64,000 nt of DNA, taken from assembly GCA_963691815.1 (NCBI GenBank), contig OY829661.1, forward strand, positions 26,776,961-26,840,960, in the 5' to 3' direction. Source of the stretch: Echiichthys vipera (taxonomy: Eukaryota > Chordata > Actinopteri > Perciformes > Trachinidae). The translations under genes were made by a program, and so were the position numbers. The notes under the pieces are model-generated. The model was not told the DNA's origin and made no database searches. It saw only the letters and a list, made by a program, of their open reading frames with translations. Position 1 is the first letter of the stretch. Every line of letters starts with the position of its first letter. Shown here in pieces: positions 47,201 to 59,300 of this stretch.

Positions 47201-48674
47201 CACCCTCACGTGCTTTACAGTAGTGGTAACATAGAGGCTACACTCTTGTGTCGATTATGTTAACAGCTGGCCTTCTGCTGCCTCTTTTGCACCTTCTTTT
47301 TTTTTTTTTAAACTGTAAAGTTAACAGGTAAAGTACTGCTACTACAGTAAAAAATGGATGCCAAAAGTTAAGGATGTGCAAGGAAACAGAAAAGGAAGTA
47401 TGTTGTCTCCTAACTCTGACATACCTTGTTTGTACCTGCCAGCGGAGCTTCCTTGCAGGCCATGAGCTGACTCCCAGATACTCTCAGGGCCCGCTCAATG
47501 CGGACCGGGTACGAGAAGCATACGCTCTCGAACGCTGCCATTTGGTATGGTCTTACAACATCCTGTATCAGCATTTCTAAACTAAACAATATGGGACACG
47601 TCCAGCTTTGTCATCTTTCTTTCCATTTTTTAATTTCTTTGCAAGTGTTTGTAATGTAAAACGTAAACTATCTATACACATGTAATTGTCATTTTTTACA
47701 GGCCCTTACTCCCCCACAAGTAATGATTATTAATATGTAAAATTAACTATTTGCTTTTCAAAGGATACGTACAGCATTCTCTGGACTTTCCAGTTCCTAA
47801 TGTTAATATATGCATTCCTAATCTTTACCTAAAGTGCTTGTTTCTTTATTTAGCTCTTGTAGCCACTAGTCCATGAGCTAAATCCTGCTGGGTATTCGGA
47901 CGAGCTGTTGTTGGGGGGATGACGTGCTTTACCTCATGTACATGTACCTGCTCTGTTCTCTGTTACTGACAGCCATGGAAAAGACTCTCTTTTGTTAATT
48001 TCCCTGTAACAAAAATCTTCCTCTTATAATAACTCTTTTGTAAAACACCAAGAGGCGTTTCCAGACAATTTGCATGTAATGCTTTCTTTAAATGTGTATT
48101 TTTTATTGATTTTTTTGACCAATTGAAGGTTTTTTTTCTTCCATTTAGTTTTTTGACTCCTTCGATTTAGCGCACTTCAGGATTTCTAGCTTATGGACTA
48201 ACTCCTAAATGTTAAAACCAAGTGTTCTCAGTTTGTTTTTGTTTGACATTGGACATTATAAACACGGGGGATTCCTGTTAATTGAAATAACTGAGCGGGT
48301 TTTTTCTTCATCTATATCTGATTTGTGTCCGTTTGTTCTCCGTAGGTGTCAGAGAGACGAGCGACAGCAGTGGGCTGGTGCGGCGTTGGCCGGAGACACG
48401 GCGGTATATCCGGCACAGGTCACTCGCTGATCGTAAGAGAATAACGAAGAGCACTTTGACCTACAGCACATTTCCTCTGTATTTACCCGAGTATTTGTTT
48501 CGTGTACCTTTTAAAGTTTTGGTGTTTTTTGCATTTTATTTAGATCGCTGCAACGTTTGAGCAGCTCGCGTTCCTCAAACCCCTCTTTTTTGTTTTTGTA
48601 TTTAATGTTTTCAAACGCTTTTTGTGGATTGTTTCATTTATTACATAACTGAAAATGTTACTAGATTGGTTGGA

Positions 48675-48717
<43 letters not shown>

Positions 48718-48913
48718 TATATATATATATCCAGTATTGTGGTAGCAAAGAATGCATTTACAATTTATCCTCTTCATCACCGTCATCAGTCATATGATAC
48801 ATATGTTATTATTACAGGGTCATAAACATATAGTGTGTGTGTGTGTATATACATACATATATATATATATATATATATTTATATAAACACACACAAGTGG
48901 ACATGAAGAAATA

Positions 48914-48919
48914 CAATAA
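48914..48919 (+). terminator. candidate distal poly(A) signal of hnrnpd
   Basis: An AATAAA-type match lies near 48914-48925 and another near 49150. The 47063-48920 stretch is otherwise gene-free, A/T-rich, with (CA)n and (TA)n runs, in keeping with the long 3' UTR of this gene. Which site is used cannot be told. Confidence 0.25.
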
Positions 48920-49241
48920 AACAAAAGTAATGACTCATTCAGATTTGTGATCCTTTGTGAAATATGAATATGACGTCACATGTTGACTGTTGGAGTGTTA
49001 AAGGAGTATTTCAGCCAAGTTTCTAACAATTTAAATTCAGATGTTACAACAACAAAAACAAATAAATCATGTGCCTTTTTTTTGAATTTACATAAACATG
49101 TGTTTAAAGCTGAAATGATCCGACTCTCATGAGTGCAATTAAAATGCTCAATAAAAAGGTGAGCTGCTTCATCCGCCCGCCGTCGTCTTTGCTTTCAGTC
49201 CCGAGCTGGTGAAGGAGTGCACGTGTGGGGATTTCCTCTTC

Positions 49242-52200
49242 TTATATAACCTTTGTGGCAAAGAGGATGATGAGGATAACGATGATGAGCACAACCACGC
49301 CGATTATAATCATCATTTTGACGTTTTTCCACCAGTATTTCCTGGCGACCCGCGTGGATGTTCTTTGGAACGAATCGGCCTGAAAAAGAAACGTAGAGGA
49401 AATCTAATAAAACAGCAGGTATGGAAGAAGCTCCCACATCCTCTTATACACAGACAAGTAAATAACAAATGGACTTGTACTTATAAAGCGCCTTTCTAGT
49501 CTTCTGACTACTCAAGGCGCTTTCACAGTGTTTGTCACATTCACCCGTTCACACAGACATTCACACTGATGGCAGTGGACATCTACATAACATCTAATGT
49601 AACCATTCACACCACATTCACACACCCATGCACAGCACGAGGAGCAATTCGGGGTTCAGTGTCTCGCTCAAGGACACTTCGACATGTGGACCGGGGGAGG
49701 TGGGTATCGAACTGCCAATCTCTCGGTTGGAGGACGATCAGTCAGTAAAGGGGCGAATTAATGCATGTATGAGTAAAGTTATATGGAGCTTTTAGTGGCT
49801 CAGTTCAAGCTGAAAAGCTTCTCTGTTAGCCTCTAGTAGCATAACACACCTGTATTCCCAACCTAACTGTTGGCAGTCGAGTTGCATTGTGGGTAATGTA
49901 GGCACTTGAGTGGAAGAACTAAAATAGAGTTAGCTCCAGTGCCCTGTTTTTCTTTCCGATACCTGAACTTGTGATGCAGACTACCAGTGTCATACTAGTA
50001 AAAACTTTATAATACAGCCGTATTATAACTCAAAGTGAACTTACCCGACACTTAGAGCAGCATATTGTTGTAGGACTCAGTTCAGTCAATACTTAGTGGT
50101 TCTTACTGGTAATTAAGGTGTGATTTCGGCGCAAAATCATCCCACGGTCATTTTTAGCACTTGCATACATCAAATTAACCATTGAGATAGTTTTTTTTAA
50201 CTATAAACGGAGAAATCCAGGATCCTCAGGAGGGGGTCTGGAGTCTCCCTTAGAGAGAGGGGGAGAAGTTCAGCATCCGTGAGGAACTCGGAGTAGAGCC
50301 GCTGCTCCTTTGTGTTGAAAGGAGCCAGTTGAGGTGGTTCAGGAGCATCTGGTAAGGATGAACCCTGGGCGCCTCCCTAGGGAGGTGTTCCAGGCACGTC
50401 CAGCTGGGAGGAGGCCTCGGGGAAGACCCAGGACCAGGTGGAGAGATTAGATCTCCACACTGGCCTGGGAACGCCTCAGGATCCCCCAGTTAGAGCTGGT
50501 TAATGTGGCCCGGGAAAGGGAAGTTTGGGGTCCCCTGCTGGAGCTGCTGCCCCCGAGACATGACCCCGGGAGAGGTTGAAGATGAGTTTACAGTAACATG
50601 CTTGAATTTGGATTATTCAAGAGAGCAGGAAGAGATGTAGACGCATACGTCCGCCTGCTGAACCTGAACGCAACAGGCCGTAATCCTGAGTGTCGGGTCA
50701 GCTGACTCTAAAAGTGTCTCGCCCAGGTATCAAACCGAAGTTAAGGGAGGCCAAAACCACCTTTTAACTTCTCTTCACACAAGTGTTCGTTTCATATTCT
50801 GCTTCCAAATAAATGATGAGACCATAGAATCCAATCTCCTGAAGTCGTAAAATGATAAAGCATTGGAACCTGTGCAGGAATCAAGGGAGTGTAACTGTTT
50901 TTACCACAGCGATAGGTAACATATTCCAAAATTAGGTTTTACAGCACAACTGTTGGACCCTTCTTTCCCAATTGGACTTTTAAGAACAAGCGTAAACGTC
51001 CGTAACACACGGTACCATCAGATACTCACAGACGCCTGCAGGTCGTCCGTTTTGCCGATGAGGTCGTCTAACCTGTCGCCCCTCTCCAGCACTTTGCTGA
51101 TGTTGTCTTTCAGGATAACTTTGACCTCGTTCACCTGACCTTGCACCTGGTCCATTTTAGCAGATGAGCCGGAGGCCGGTGACTGAGGGCGCGGGTCAGC
51201 CTGAGAACAGACGATGGAATTCATCAGGAGAAATCTCAGCTAATGTATCATCATACAAACCAACGACCTCTTTAATGACTGAGCCTTATTCTAGGGCTGG
51301 GCCGATAATTAAAAACTTTATTAATATAACACTTAAAGAACTTGACCAGGCAAAAACAAAGATGGCAAAGTCAAAACAGGAAAAGTTATAGAACATTCAA
51401 CAAGAAGCTGAACATTTTGTAGTTGTTTCGATTCTCGTTTTGCATCTTTGTGGTGGTTTTGCATCTTTTTTTAGTCATTTTGCATCTTTTTGTGGTGGTT
51501 TTGCATCTATTTTTAGTCATTTTGCATCTTTTTGTGCTGGTTTTGCATCTATTTTAAATCATTTTGCGTGTCTTTGTCGTCGTTTTGTGTCTATTTTCAG
51601 TCATTTAGCATCTTTTTGTGGTGGTTTTGCATCCATTTTTAGTCATTTTGCATCTTTTTGTGGTGGTTTAGCATCTTTTTTTAGTCATTTTGCATCTTTT
51701 TGTGGTGGTTTTGCATCTATTTTTAGTAATTTTGCATCTTTTTGTGCTGGTTTTGCATCTATTTTAGTCATTTTGCATCTTTTTGTGGTGGTTTTGCATC
51801 TATTTTTAGTCTTTCTGCATTATTTGTGGTGGTTTTGCATCTATTTTAATCTTTTTGTGGTGGTTTTGCATCTTTTTTTAGTCATTTTGCATCTCTTTGT
51901 GGTGGTTTTGCATCTATTTTTAGTCATTTTGCATCTTTTTGTGCTGGTTTTGCATCTATTTTTAGTAATTTTGCATCTTTTTGTGCTGGTTTTGCATCTA
52001 TTTTTAGTCATTTTGCATCTTTTTGTGCTGGTTTTGCATCTATTTTTAGTCATTTTGCATCTTTTTGTGCTGGTTTTGCATCTATTTTTAGTCATTTTGC
52101 ATCTTTTTGTGCTGGTTTTGCATCTATTTTTAGTAATTTAGCATCTTTTTGTGCTGGTTTTGCATCTATTTTTAGTCATTTTGCATCTTTTTGTGCTGGT

Positions 52201-52740
52201 TTTGCATCTATCTTTAGACATTTTACATTTCTTTTGTCCTTGTTTTGTTTCTCCCTGTGGTCATCCATTTTAAATCATTTTGCGTGTCTTTGTCGTCGTA
52301 TTGAGTCTATTTTCAGTCATTTATCATTTCTTTGTGATCATTTTGTGTGTTTTTTAGCAACATGTAGTGAATCAGGCCCCTGCCTAAAATAGAGTCTTAC
52401 TGCTGTAATCTGTGTAAACGAGATCTAGATCTATATCACAATGTAGCGTGTTTTCGTGTAGTTCAACAAATAAACATGCATTAATTACCGCTCTGGCCTG
52501 TACTCACTTCCTGTTACTGAGTTATCAGGAGAGAGATCTATCAGCTTTGAGTCAGTTTACAGAGACCTGAGTGTGACTGTCACACGGAAACCTCGAGCAA
52601 AAACCGCCTCAAATCAAAGTGAGACAAACAGACAGCGTAGAGAACGAATTTAGGTCATATATACGTGTCAAACAATCAAAAATACAAACAATATACGACT
52701 GAACTAAAGCTGACCTGTATAAGAAAGCAGCACTCACCAT
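49242..52740 (-). CDS. vamp8: vamp8-like R-SNARE (three exons, first encodes only Met)
   Basis: Tail-anchored R-SNARE for fusion of late endosomes, lysosomes and secretory granules. Exons on minus: 52738-52740 (ATG, then donor GTGAGTG), 51030-51200, 49242-49379, giving 103 residues (human VAMP8 100). The SNARE motif spans about 18-76 with zero-layer Arg41 in KVLERGDRLDDL, followed by TRVARKYWWKNVKM and one hydrophobic membrane segment (about 80-98), ending ATKVI. The VARKxWWKNVKM block favours VAMP8 over VAMP2/3, and its position next to mat2a-like matches the human VAMP8-MAT2A neighbourhood. An alternative Met at 51224 lies in the pyrimidine tract before the acceptor and was not chosen. VAMP5 or a fish-specific paralogue remains possible. 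Confidence 0.8.
49463..49742 (-). mobile_element. SINE-like dispersed repeat with B-box-like motif
   Basis: Minus sense contains AGTTCGATACCC (B-box-like) near 49712 and the fish block AAAGCGCCTTGAGTAGTC at the far end. Lies in vamp8 intron 2. Family not named. Confidence 0.5.
50124..50218. mobile_element. foldback element, solo arm
   Basis: About 95 bp from GGCGCAAAATCATCCCACGG to AACGGAGAAATCCAGG, directly abutting the RTE-like fragment at 50219. Lies in vamp8 intron 2. Confidence 0.5.
50219..50583 (+). mobile_element. RTE-like LINE 3' fragment, plus sense
   Basis: Reverse orientation of the common tail, abutting a foldback arm at 50124-50218. Confidence 0.7.
51430..52240. repeat. 42-bp T-rich minisatellite in vamp8 intron 1
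   Basis: Unit GCATCTTTTTGTGCTGGTTT plus TGCATCTATTTTTAGTCATTTT, about 19 copies with GTGG/GTGC variants. 42 is divisible by 3, which explains the 233-residue open frame here; it is not a gene. Confidence 0.93.
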
Positions 52741-52758
52741 AGCAGCTCTGTTTCTGAG

Positions 52759-52791
<33 letters not shown>

Positions 52792-53646
52792 AAAAGCCTC
52801 CACAAAGTCCTGTTATCCAGTCCTGCCAGTATACCAAACAAACAGGAGATCCGTGCTGCTTGAGTCTACAGTGGGAGCTGAACAAATGTCTGCTGAAGGT
52901 TGCACCTCTCCCCTGTCACTCATTAACTACCTGCTGCCTCAATCAAAGTGTCATTGGCTCATCGGGAGCCAGTCGGCGTCAGCACGAGGAACTCCTCAAC
53001 ATGCATTCACTCTCCATTTCCTGCTTTCCTACACGTTCACTGATGTTTTTAAAGTCATCTCAGACGATTAAAGGAACTCATTTCAGTTTAAAACATCTGT
53101 TCTTCTCGTGTGTGTTTACGTACCATCAGCTGTCAGAGCGACGGGCCGGCGTTGAGCTGATGTGTCCGGGCAAAAGGGCTTCGTTTTCAGCAGAGAGATT
53201 ATTTGCAAGGCAGTAAAAGGGGGTGAAGTCACACGGTTGCTTCACTTCATTTCCTCATCCTGTGTTGAGCAGCTTGTTGTTTCAGCAGCGCAGCAGCCAC
53301 TCACAGACAGTTTGTGTATGCAAATGGGCTTCATGCCGCTCTGAAGCACCAGTTTAACCCTCCTGTTCCCCTCAGAATTTACTAACATCATTTATCCTCG
53401 GGGTCAATTTCACCCCAGCAATTTAGAAACATCCAGAAAATGAACTTAAGTTTTAACTTCAGGTTTGATATGTGCACTTGTCGACCACCTAAATAGCATT
53501 TTAAATTAAACACGGCGCCCCAAACACGTTCTTTATCATCCAGAAAACCTCCAGATGACCAACAGTGTAATGGGAAAATAAAACACCTTACCCATTGATC
53601 TAAACCTGGATCGAGGGCTATTTGTTTTTGTGTGTTTAAAGTTCAT

Positions 53647-54535
53647 TTCATCTCATCTCATCTTCAGCCTCTTATCCGGGGTCGGGTCGCGGGGGCAGCA
53701 GCTTTAGCAGGGGACCCCAAACTTCCCTTTCCCGGGCCACATTAACCAGCTCTAACTGGGGGATCCTGAGGCGTTCCCAGGCCAGTGTGGAGATCTAATC
53801 TCTTCACCTGGTCCTGGGTCTTCCCCGAGGCCTCCTCCCAGCTGGACGTGCCTGGAACACCTCCCTAGGGAGGCGCCCAGGGTTCATCCTTACCAGATGA
53901 TCCTGAACCACCTCAACTGGCTCCTTTCAACGCAAAGGAGCAGCGGCTCTACTCCGAGTTCCTCACGGATGCTGAACTTCTCACCCTATTTTTAAGGGAG
54001 ACTCCAGCCCCCCTCCTGAGGAAACCCATTTCGGCCGCTTGTACTCGCGACCTCGTTCTTTCGGTCATGACCCAGCTTTCATGACCACAGGTGAGGGTAG
54101 GAACGAAGATTGACCGGTAGATCCAGAGCTTTGTCTACCAGTTCAATCCTGAACCACCTCAACTGGCTCCTTTCAACTCAAAGGAGCAGCGGCTCTACTC
54201 CGAGTTCCTCACGGATGCTGAACTTCTCCCCCTCTCTCTAAGGGAGACTCCAGACCCCCTCCTGACACGCCTCCTCACACGCTTGTACCCGCGACCTGGT
54301 TCTTTGGGTCCTGACCCAGCTTTCAGGACCACAGGTGAGGGTAGGAACCAGGACTGAGGGTAGATCCAGAGCTTTGTCTTCCTCAGCTCTCTTTTGGTCA
54401 CAACGGTGCGGTAGAGCGACTGCAGCTCCGCCCCCGCTGCTCCGATTCTCCGGCCAAACTCACGCTCCATCGTCCCCTCACTCGTGAACAAGATCCAGAG
54501 GTACTTGAACTCCTTCACTTGGGGTCAGGACTCAT
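53647..54535 (-). mobile_element. two RTE-like LINE 3' fragments in head-to-tail array
   Basis: First unit 53647-54140, second from about 54148 with the same CCTGAACCACCTCAACTGGC block. The minus frame at 54195-54518 reads MKEFKYLWILFTSEG and RRIGAAGAELQSLYRT. Confidence 0.7.
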
Positions 54536-55954
54536 TCCCTAACTGGAGTAACAATCCACCGGTTTCCTGCTAAGAGCCATGGCCTCAGATTTAGAGGATC
54601 AGCATGTTTCATTAGCTGATTTTAATTACGTTTTGTGTAAAATATATAATAAAAAATATAATAATCTGAATCTGCAAAGTAACAAGAGGTGAAAATACAG
54701 CGTTTGCCTCTGAAATGTAGTGAAGTAGAATCAAAAAGTGTCATAAAATGAAAACCCTATAAGCACGAGTACAATTGTACTTACAGTACTTGATTAAATG
54801 TACTTACAAGTCAAGAGATTACCTCATCTCTATACTGTATCAGTCATAAATCCATATATATGTATAATCAATCTCAAGCTGGTGAAGAAATGCACTGATA
54901 ACACTTTGTTCGTCCTACCCTGATAAACAGGATCTGGCCACGACTCGTTGCTGCACTTAAACACTAAAGGAACATGTGCAGGCGTCTGTTCGTTTGGAGT
55001 CAAATACAAACACATGCATTCATCTGAAATGCACCTTTAAAGATCAAGATCACTGGTAACTGGTAAACTGTGCAGCGTGCAACGTGGCTGTTCCTCATAA
55101 AGTATAATAATAATGGACTTTGTTCGGTTTCAGATAAGACGATATCAAATAATCTGGAAAACTATGCACTGTTGTAGAGGTTACATACGAGGGATGGGCA
55201 CGACTGCATGATCACATATATATATTATTTATTATTATATATTTCATAATACTGGCCCTGCACTTTATGAAGATTATGGGCCACGCAGGTGTTTACTCGG
55301 CTCTGTGTGAAGCTGTTTCTGTGTACAGGATAACATCAACACCCTCTTTTATATTGTAGTTGTTTTCTTACCCCCAATATAACGTAACACAACAACAACA
55401 CCACAAATGATGCTGTTTGTTTACATCTTTTTTGTAATTTATTTCTGTATTTTTTACTATTTATTTCTGTATTTTTTTTTTATCTTACATTAATAATTTA
55501 TTCGAACGGTTAAACCTTCAATTTTAATTTAACATGAATTCTTTTTTAAAATTTATTTTTCTATTATTTATGTACTTATTCTATTTAATATGATATATTC
55601 ACGTATGTATTTATTTTTAATTATTTATTTATGTATTTTTTATTTCATATAATTAATTGAATTGAATGGTTACATGTTCAAATGTATTTAACATAAATTA
55701 TTTTATATTTATTTATTTTACTATTATTTATGTACTCATTTTATTTGTATTTCTTTTTTCTTACATTATTAATTTTACATGATTATTATTATTTTACTAT
55801 TATTCATGTACTCATTTTATTTGTATTTATTTTTCTTAAATTATTAATTTTAAATTATTATTATTTTACCATTATTTATGTACTCATTTATTTGTATTTA
55901 TCTTTCTTCTATTATTAATTTTAAAGTATTAATTTAATGTAACCGTTGAGCTTC

Positions 55955-56015
55955 ACCTGACGTGTTGCGTCATAACAGCGCCATCTTGAGGCTGCCCGTA
56001 AACCGCCTGACGGAA
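55955..56015 (+). promoter_or_regulatory. candidate promoter segment upstream of mat2a-like
   Basis: A sharp change from extreme A/T (55380-55950) to mixed composition holds a CRE-like TGCGTCA and a YY1-like GCCATCTTG about 360 bases before the ATG. This is a motif match only; the start site of transcription is not visible. Confidence 0.3.
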
Positions 56016-56339
56016 TTCCACTTTAAATAAATCCCTCCTTCGTCTCACACAGCTTTTTACAGAAATACCAACAATTAAATAATAATAAGAACTTAAATAC
56101 ATTTATTTAGTAGCCTTTAAATATTTTATTTAACCGTAAAATCGGTTGTTTCCCCGTTAACCCTAAACCCGCCTGTCTTAAATCGACTTTACAACCAGTT
56201 AATCCAGCAGTTCAGTTAATTATTATTTTTTATAATCAGTGTCGGCGAACATCACAAGTGGCTTTAACTTAAAGTGCACCCACCGGTGAAGTTAATTTTA
56301 TTATATTCAACTTTTCCAGCACCGACCTACGAGCTGAAG

Positions 56340-59300
56340 ATGAACCCGAGCGGAGGAGCCCGCAGCGGGAAGACTTTCCTGTTCACGTCCGAGTCTGTTG
56401 GAGAAGGACACTCCGGTACTGTACTCCTGTGTAACTCTGTGTGTATTTACATTAAAAAAGTACTTTAAAGTATCAAAAGTAGAAAAACTAACTCAGCCGA
56501 ATCCATCATTTTACATTGTGTTAGCTTATTATGGAATATTAAGTTATTCTGTTTTTTATTAATAGCGAAAGAATGCAAGAGAAAGTTAAATTAGTACATT
56601 TTAACATGGGGGTTCGTCAACGTGGAGCCAGTTTGAGATACTTGCATACAATAAATCACATTTTATAACATAAATACATACATACTTGTATAAATGAACT
56701 AAATCAATACATTAGAAAGTAAATGCATGAATAAAATAATGTAAATTAACCTCAAATCTACCTTAAATGTGGTAACAAATACAGGCTAAAGTATACTTAA
56801 GTACAAGTATCAGTACCACTATCTAAAAAACTCTTCATTATAAGTAAAAGTCCTGCAAGTATCAGCATAAACGTATACATAAAGTACCAAAAAGTTATTA
56901 TATTATGCAGTCTGGCCCATTTTAGAATAATGTACAGTACATTATATTGCTTTAAAGCTACTGCAGCCCCAAAGTGTGTATTTCAACATTTACATGTTAT
57001 GAATTTTGGACGAGGTAAATCTATTTTATGTCTAAATCTCGTCTGATTTCATGTTTTCGACAGAATTCTGCTGCCAAGCAAATTAAACACCGTAAAAAGT
57101 TTATATTTCATGGTGACGTGAAGTTGGGAACGAGCAAAAAGGCCTTTTTTTTCAGTGTTCCTTGTTGGTTTATTAAGGTTTTACATCATTTATGTTCACA
57201 TTTCAATCATAATAACTATTCTCAGTGGTATAAATAGTGGTAATACCACACTAGAAATACTCAACTACAAGTAAAAGTCCTGCGTTTAAATAAAAGCACC
57301 AAAGTATCAGCATCAAAATGAACTTTACCTCCTCCGTAAAGTGTCCTGAGATAACTTTTGTTATGATTTGGCTCTGTAAATAAAATTGAATTGAACTTAA
57401 AGTGAAAAAAGTCAAAGTACACATTATGCAGAATTGCCCATTTCTTAATATTAATGTATCAGTTTATAATTATTGATAGATGAACGTTTAAACAGGACTT
57501 TAGTGTTGCAGCTGGTAAAGGTGAAGCTCATTGCATTTACTTTATAAACTACTGTGAAGCTTAATCTACAACAGTATCACCTCTTTTATCTGTTGATTAT
57601 ATTTTGTTTTTGTAGTAAAGTAAAGAAACAAGTGCAGCACTTGAGTAGATGTACTTAGTTACTTTACATCACTGTGTCTTCTACAGATACTTTGCATGCA
57701 AGGCACTGATAACGTCCGCGCTGCAGTAGGAAGGAAACTGGCTTTAATGGTCTTTTATCTCAATCACACCACAGCGTCGCTTTATTATGACCCTAACTCA
57801 GCGCTAAACATTACAAGTAACTGCATAAACATATACATAAAGTACAAAAAGTTATTCATTATGCAGTCTGGCCTATTTTAGAATAATGTACAGTTTATTA
57901 CATGGCTTAAATGTTGCAGCTGGTACAACCCCCAACTGCTCGGGGCGCCGGTCACTGTCAGCCCCCTCGCTCTAACATCTCTCCTTTAATTGCATGTATA
58001 TAGGTCCTGTTTGTGCATGTGTGTGTATTTCAGGCCTGTGTGTGTATTTCAGGCCTGTGTGTGTAAAATGAAAACATAGAGTGAAAATTTTATTTCCCCA
58101 TTGCGGGACGAATAAAGGAATTCTTCTTCTTCTTCTTCTTCTTCTAGAGGTGGTGCTAATTTGATTTACTCTATATACTTCTGGGAAGCTTAATCTATAA
58201 TAACACATCATGAAGTATGAGCTGATTATTCAGGGGGCACCTCAAACTTGTACCTAAGTAGATAGTAACGTAATGAAATCAAAAGAAATTAAGTTTATAT
58301 CAATAAATACTGAAATCAGCTGAAAGAAATACCTGCTATAAGTGTTTTTTATGTTATTTCCCCCCCATATTTATTAAACTACCGAACCTCCAGACTCACT
58401 AAAGATTATTTTATCTGCTACTAATTTGTATTTAGGGGACCTTTAGACATAAATCTGTGTATTCAGACACATTAAACGTGTAGTTCTTTATCTTTTGCAT
58501 GTCTGACTTTGTGTTTGCAGATAAAATGTGCGATCAGATCAGTGATGCGGTGCTGGATGCATATCTGAGTCAGGACCCTGACTCTAAAGTGGCCTGTGGT
58601 GAGTTTTTATGCTTTTTAATCAGCTCTGCTGCTCTTTTGTCTTATAGTGGATTAAAAAACACATTTATTTGCATTTTATTTTGCTGATTTTTGGGAAAAC
58701 GCCCTAAACACTTGTATGCAAACTTGTCTGGTGTCTCGGCAAACAGTGTATGATCCAGGATCTTTCACCCCGGACGACGTTTGTAAGTTTTGCGTGGAGC
58801 GTAGGTCGTTAAAAGTAAATGGAGGGTTTGTCTTTGTACACACAGGAGTACATAGAATCTTTCATTTAGTTTGTTTACTCTCCTCTTAATCATAATTGGT
58901 CTGAGTTAAACTGTAAAGCAACATGAGAGTGCTCTGCGGACCAACGCAAATCTACACTACAATGACAGCAAACATGGAAACAGTACAGCTGATAACACTG
59001 GCTTGAATCTGAAGTCAAAGGTATTTTCATAAGTAATAATTAAACCGCAGATTACTTCAGATTGGCTCAGTGTTTGGCCTTTGGATCAAGGTTCAGAACA
59101 TTATCTCGTGGCTCATTAAATCCATTTATCTCACTTTGAAACATCTATTAAATCAAGTTTACCACAGAAATCCACCTTCTGCTCTCTTCTTGTGACTCGT
59201 TCGGGTTTATCTCTCACTCATCTTTGACCTCTTATCGTCGGGTCTCGGGGGCAGCAGCTCCAGCAGGGGACCCCAAACTTCCCTTTCCCGGGCCACATTA

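Larger units (their letters stand above)
47063..49241. other. hnrnpd 3' UTR and convergent gap to vamp8
   Basis: No gene seen. Contains the candidate 3' UTR intron, long A/T-rich UTR-like sequence, (CA)n at 48676-48712 and (TA)n at 48845-48880. Confidence 0.5.
52741..56339. other. vamp8 to mat2a-like divergent intergenic region
   Basis: No gene seen. Near its left edge is the vamp8 5' UTR with a (CA)n run at 52760-52789; then RTE-like pieces 53647-54535; then extreme A/T-rich sequence 55190-55950; then the likely mat2a-like promoter. Confidence 0.5.

Noticed and set aside
51018..51224. Start of vamp8 at Met 51224
   Set aside because: The residues before Ala at 51200 translate a pyrimidine-rich acceptor ending TGTTCTCAG; a Met-only first exon with a strong donor fits better.
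51440..52141. 233-residue open frame of HLFVLVLHLF type
   Set aside because: It is a by-product of a 42-bp minisatellite; no family, no splice context, and it is antisense to vamp8 intron 1.
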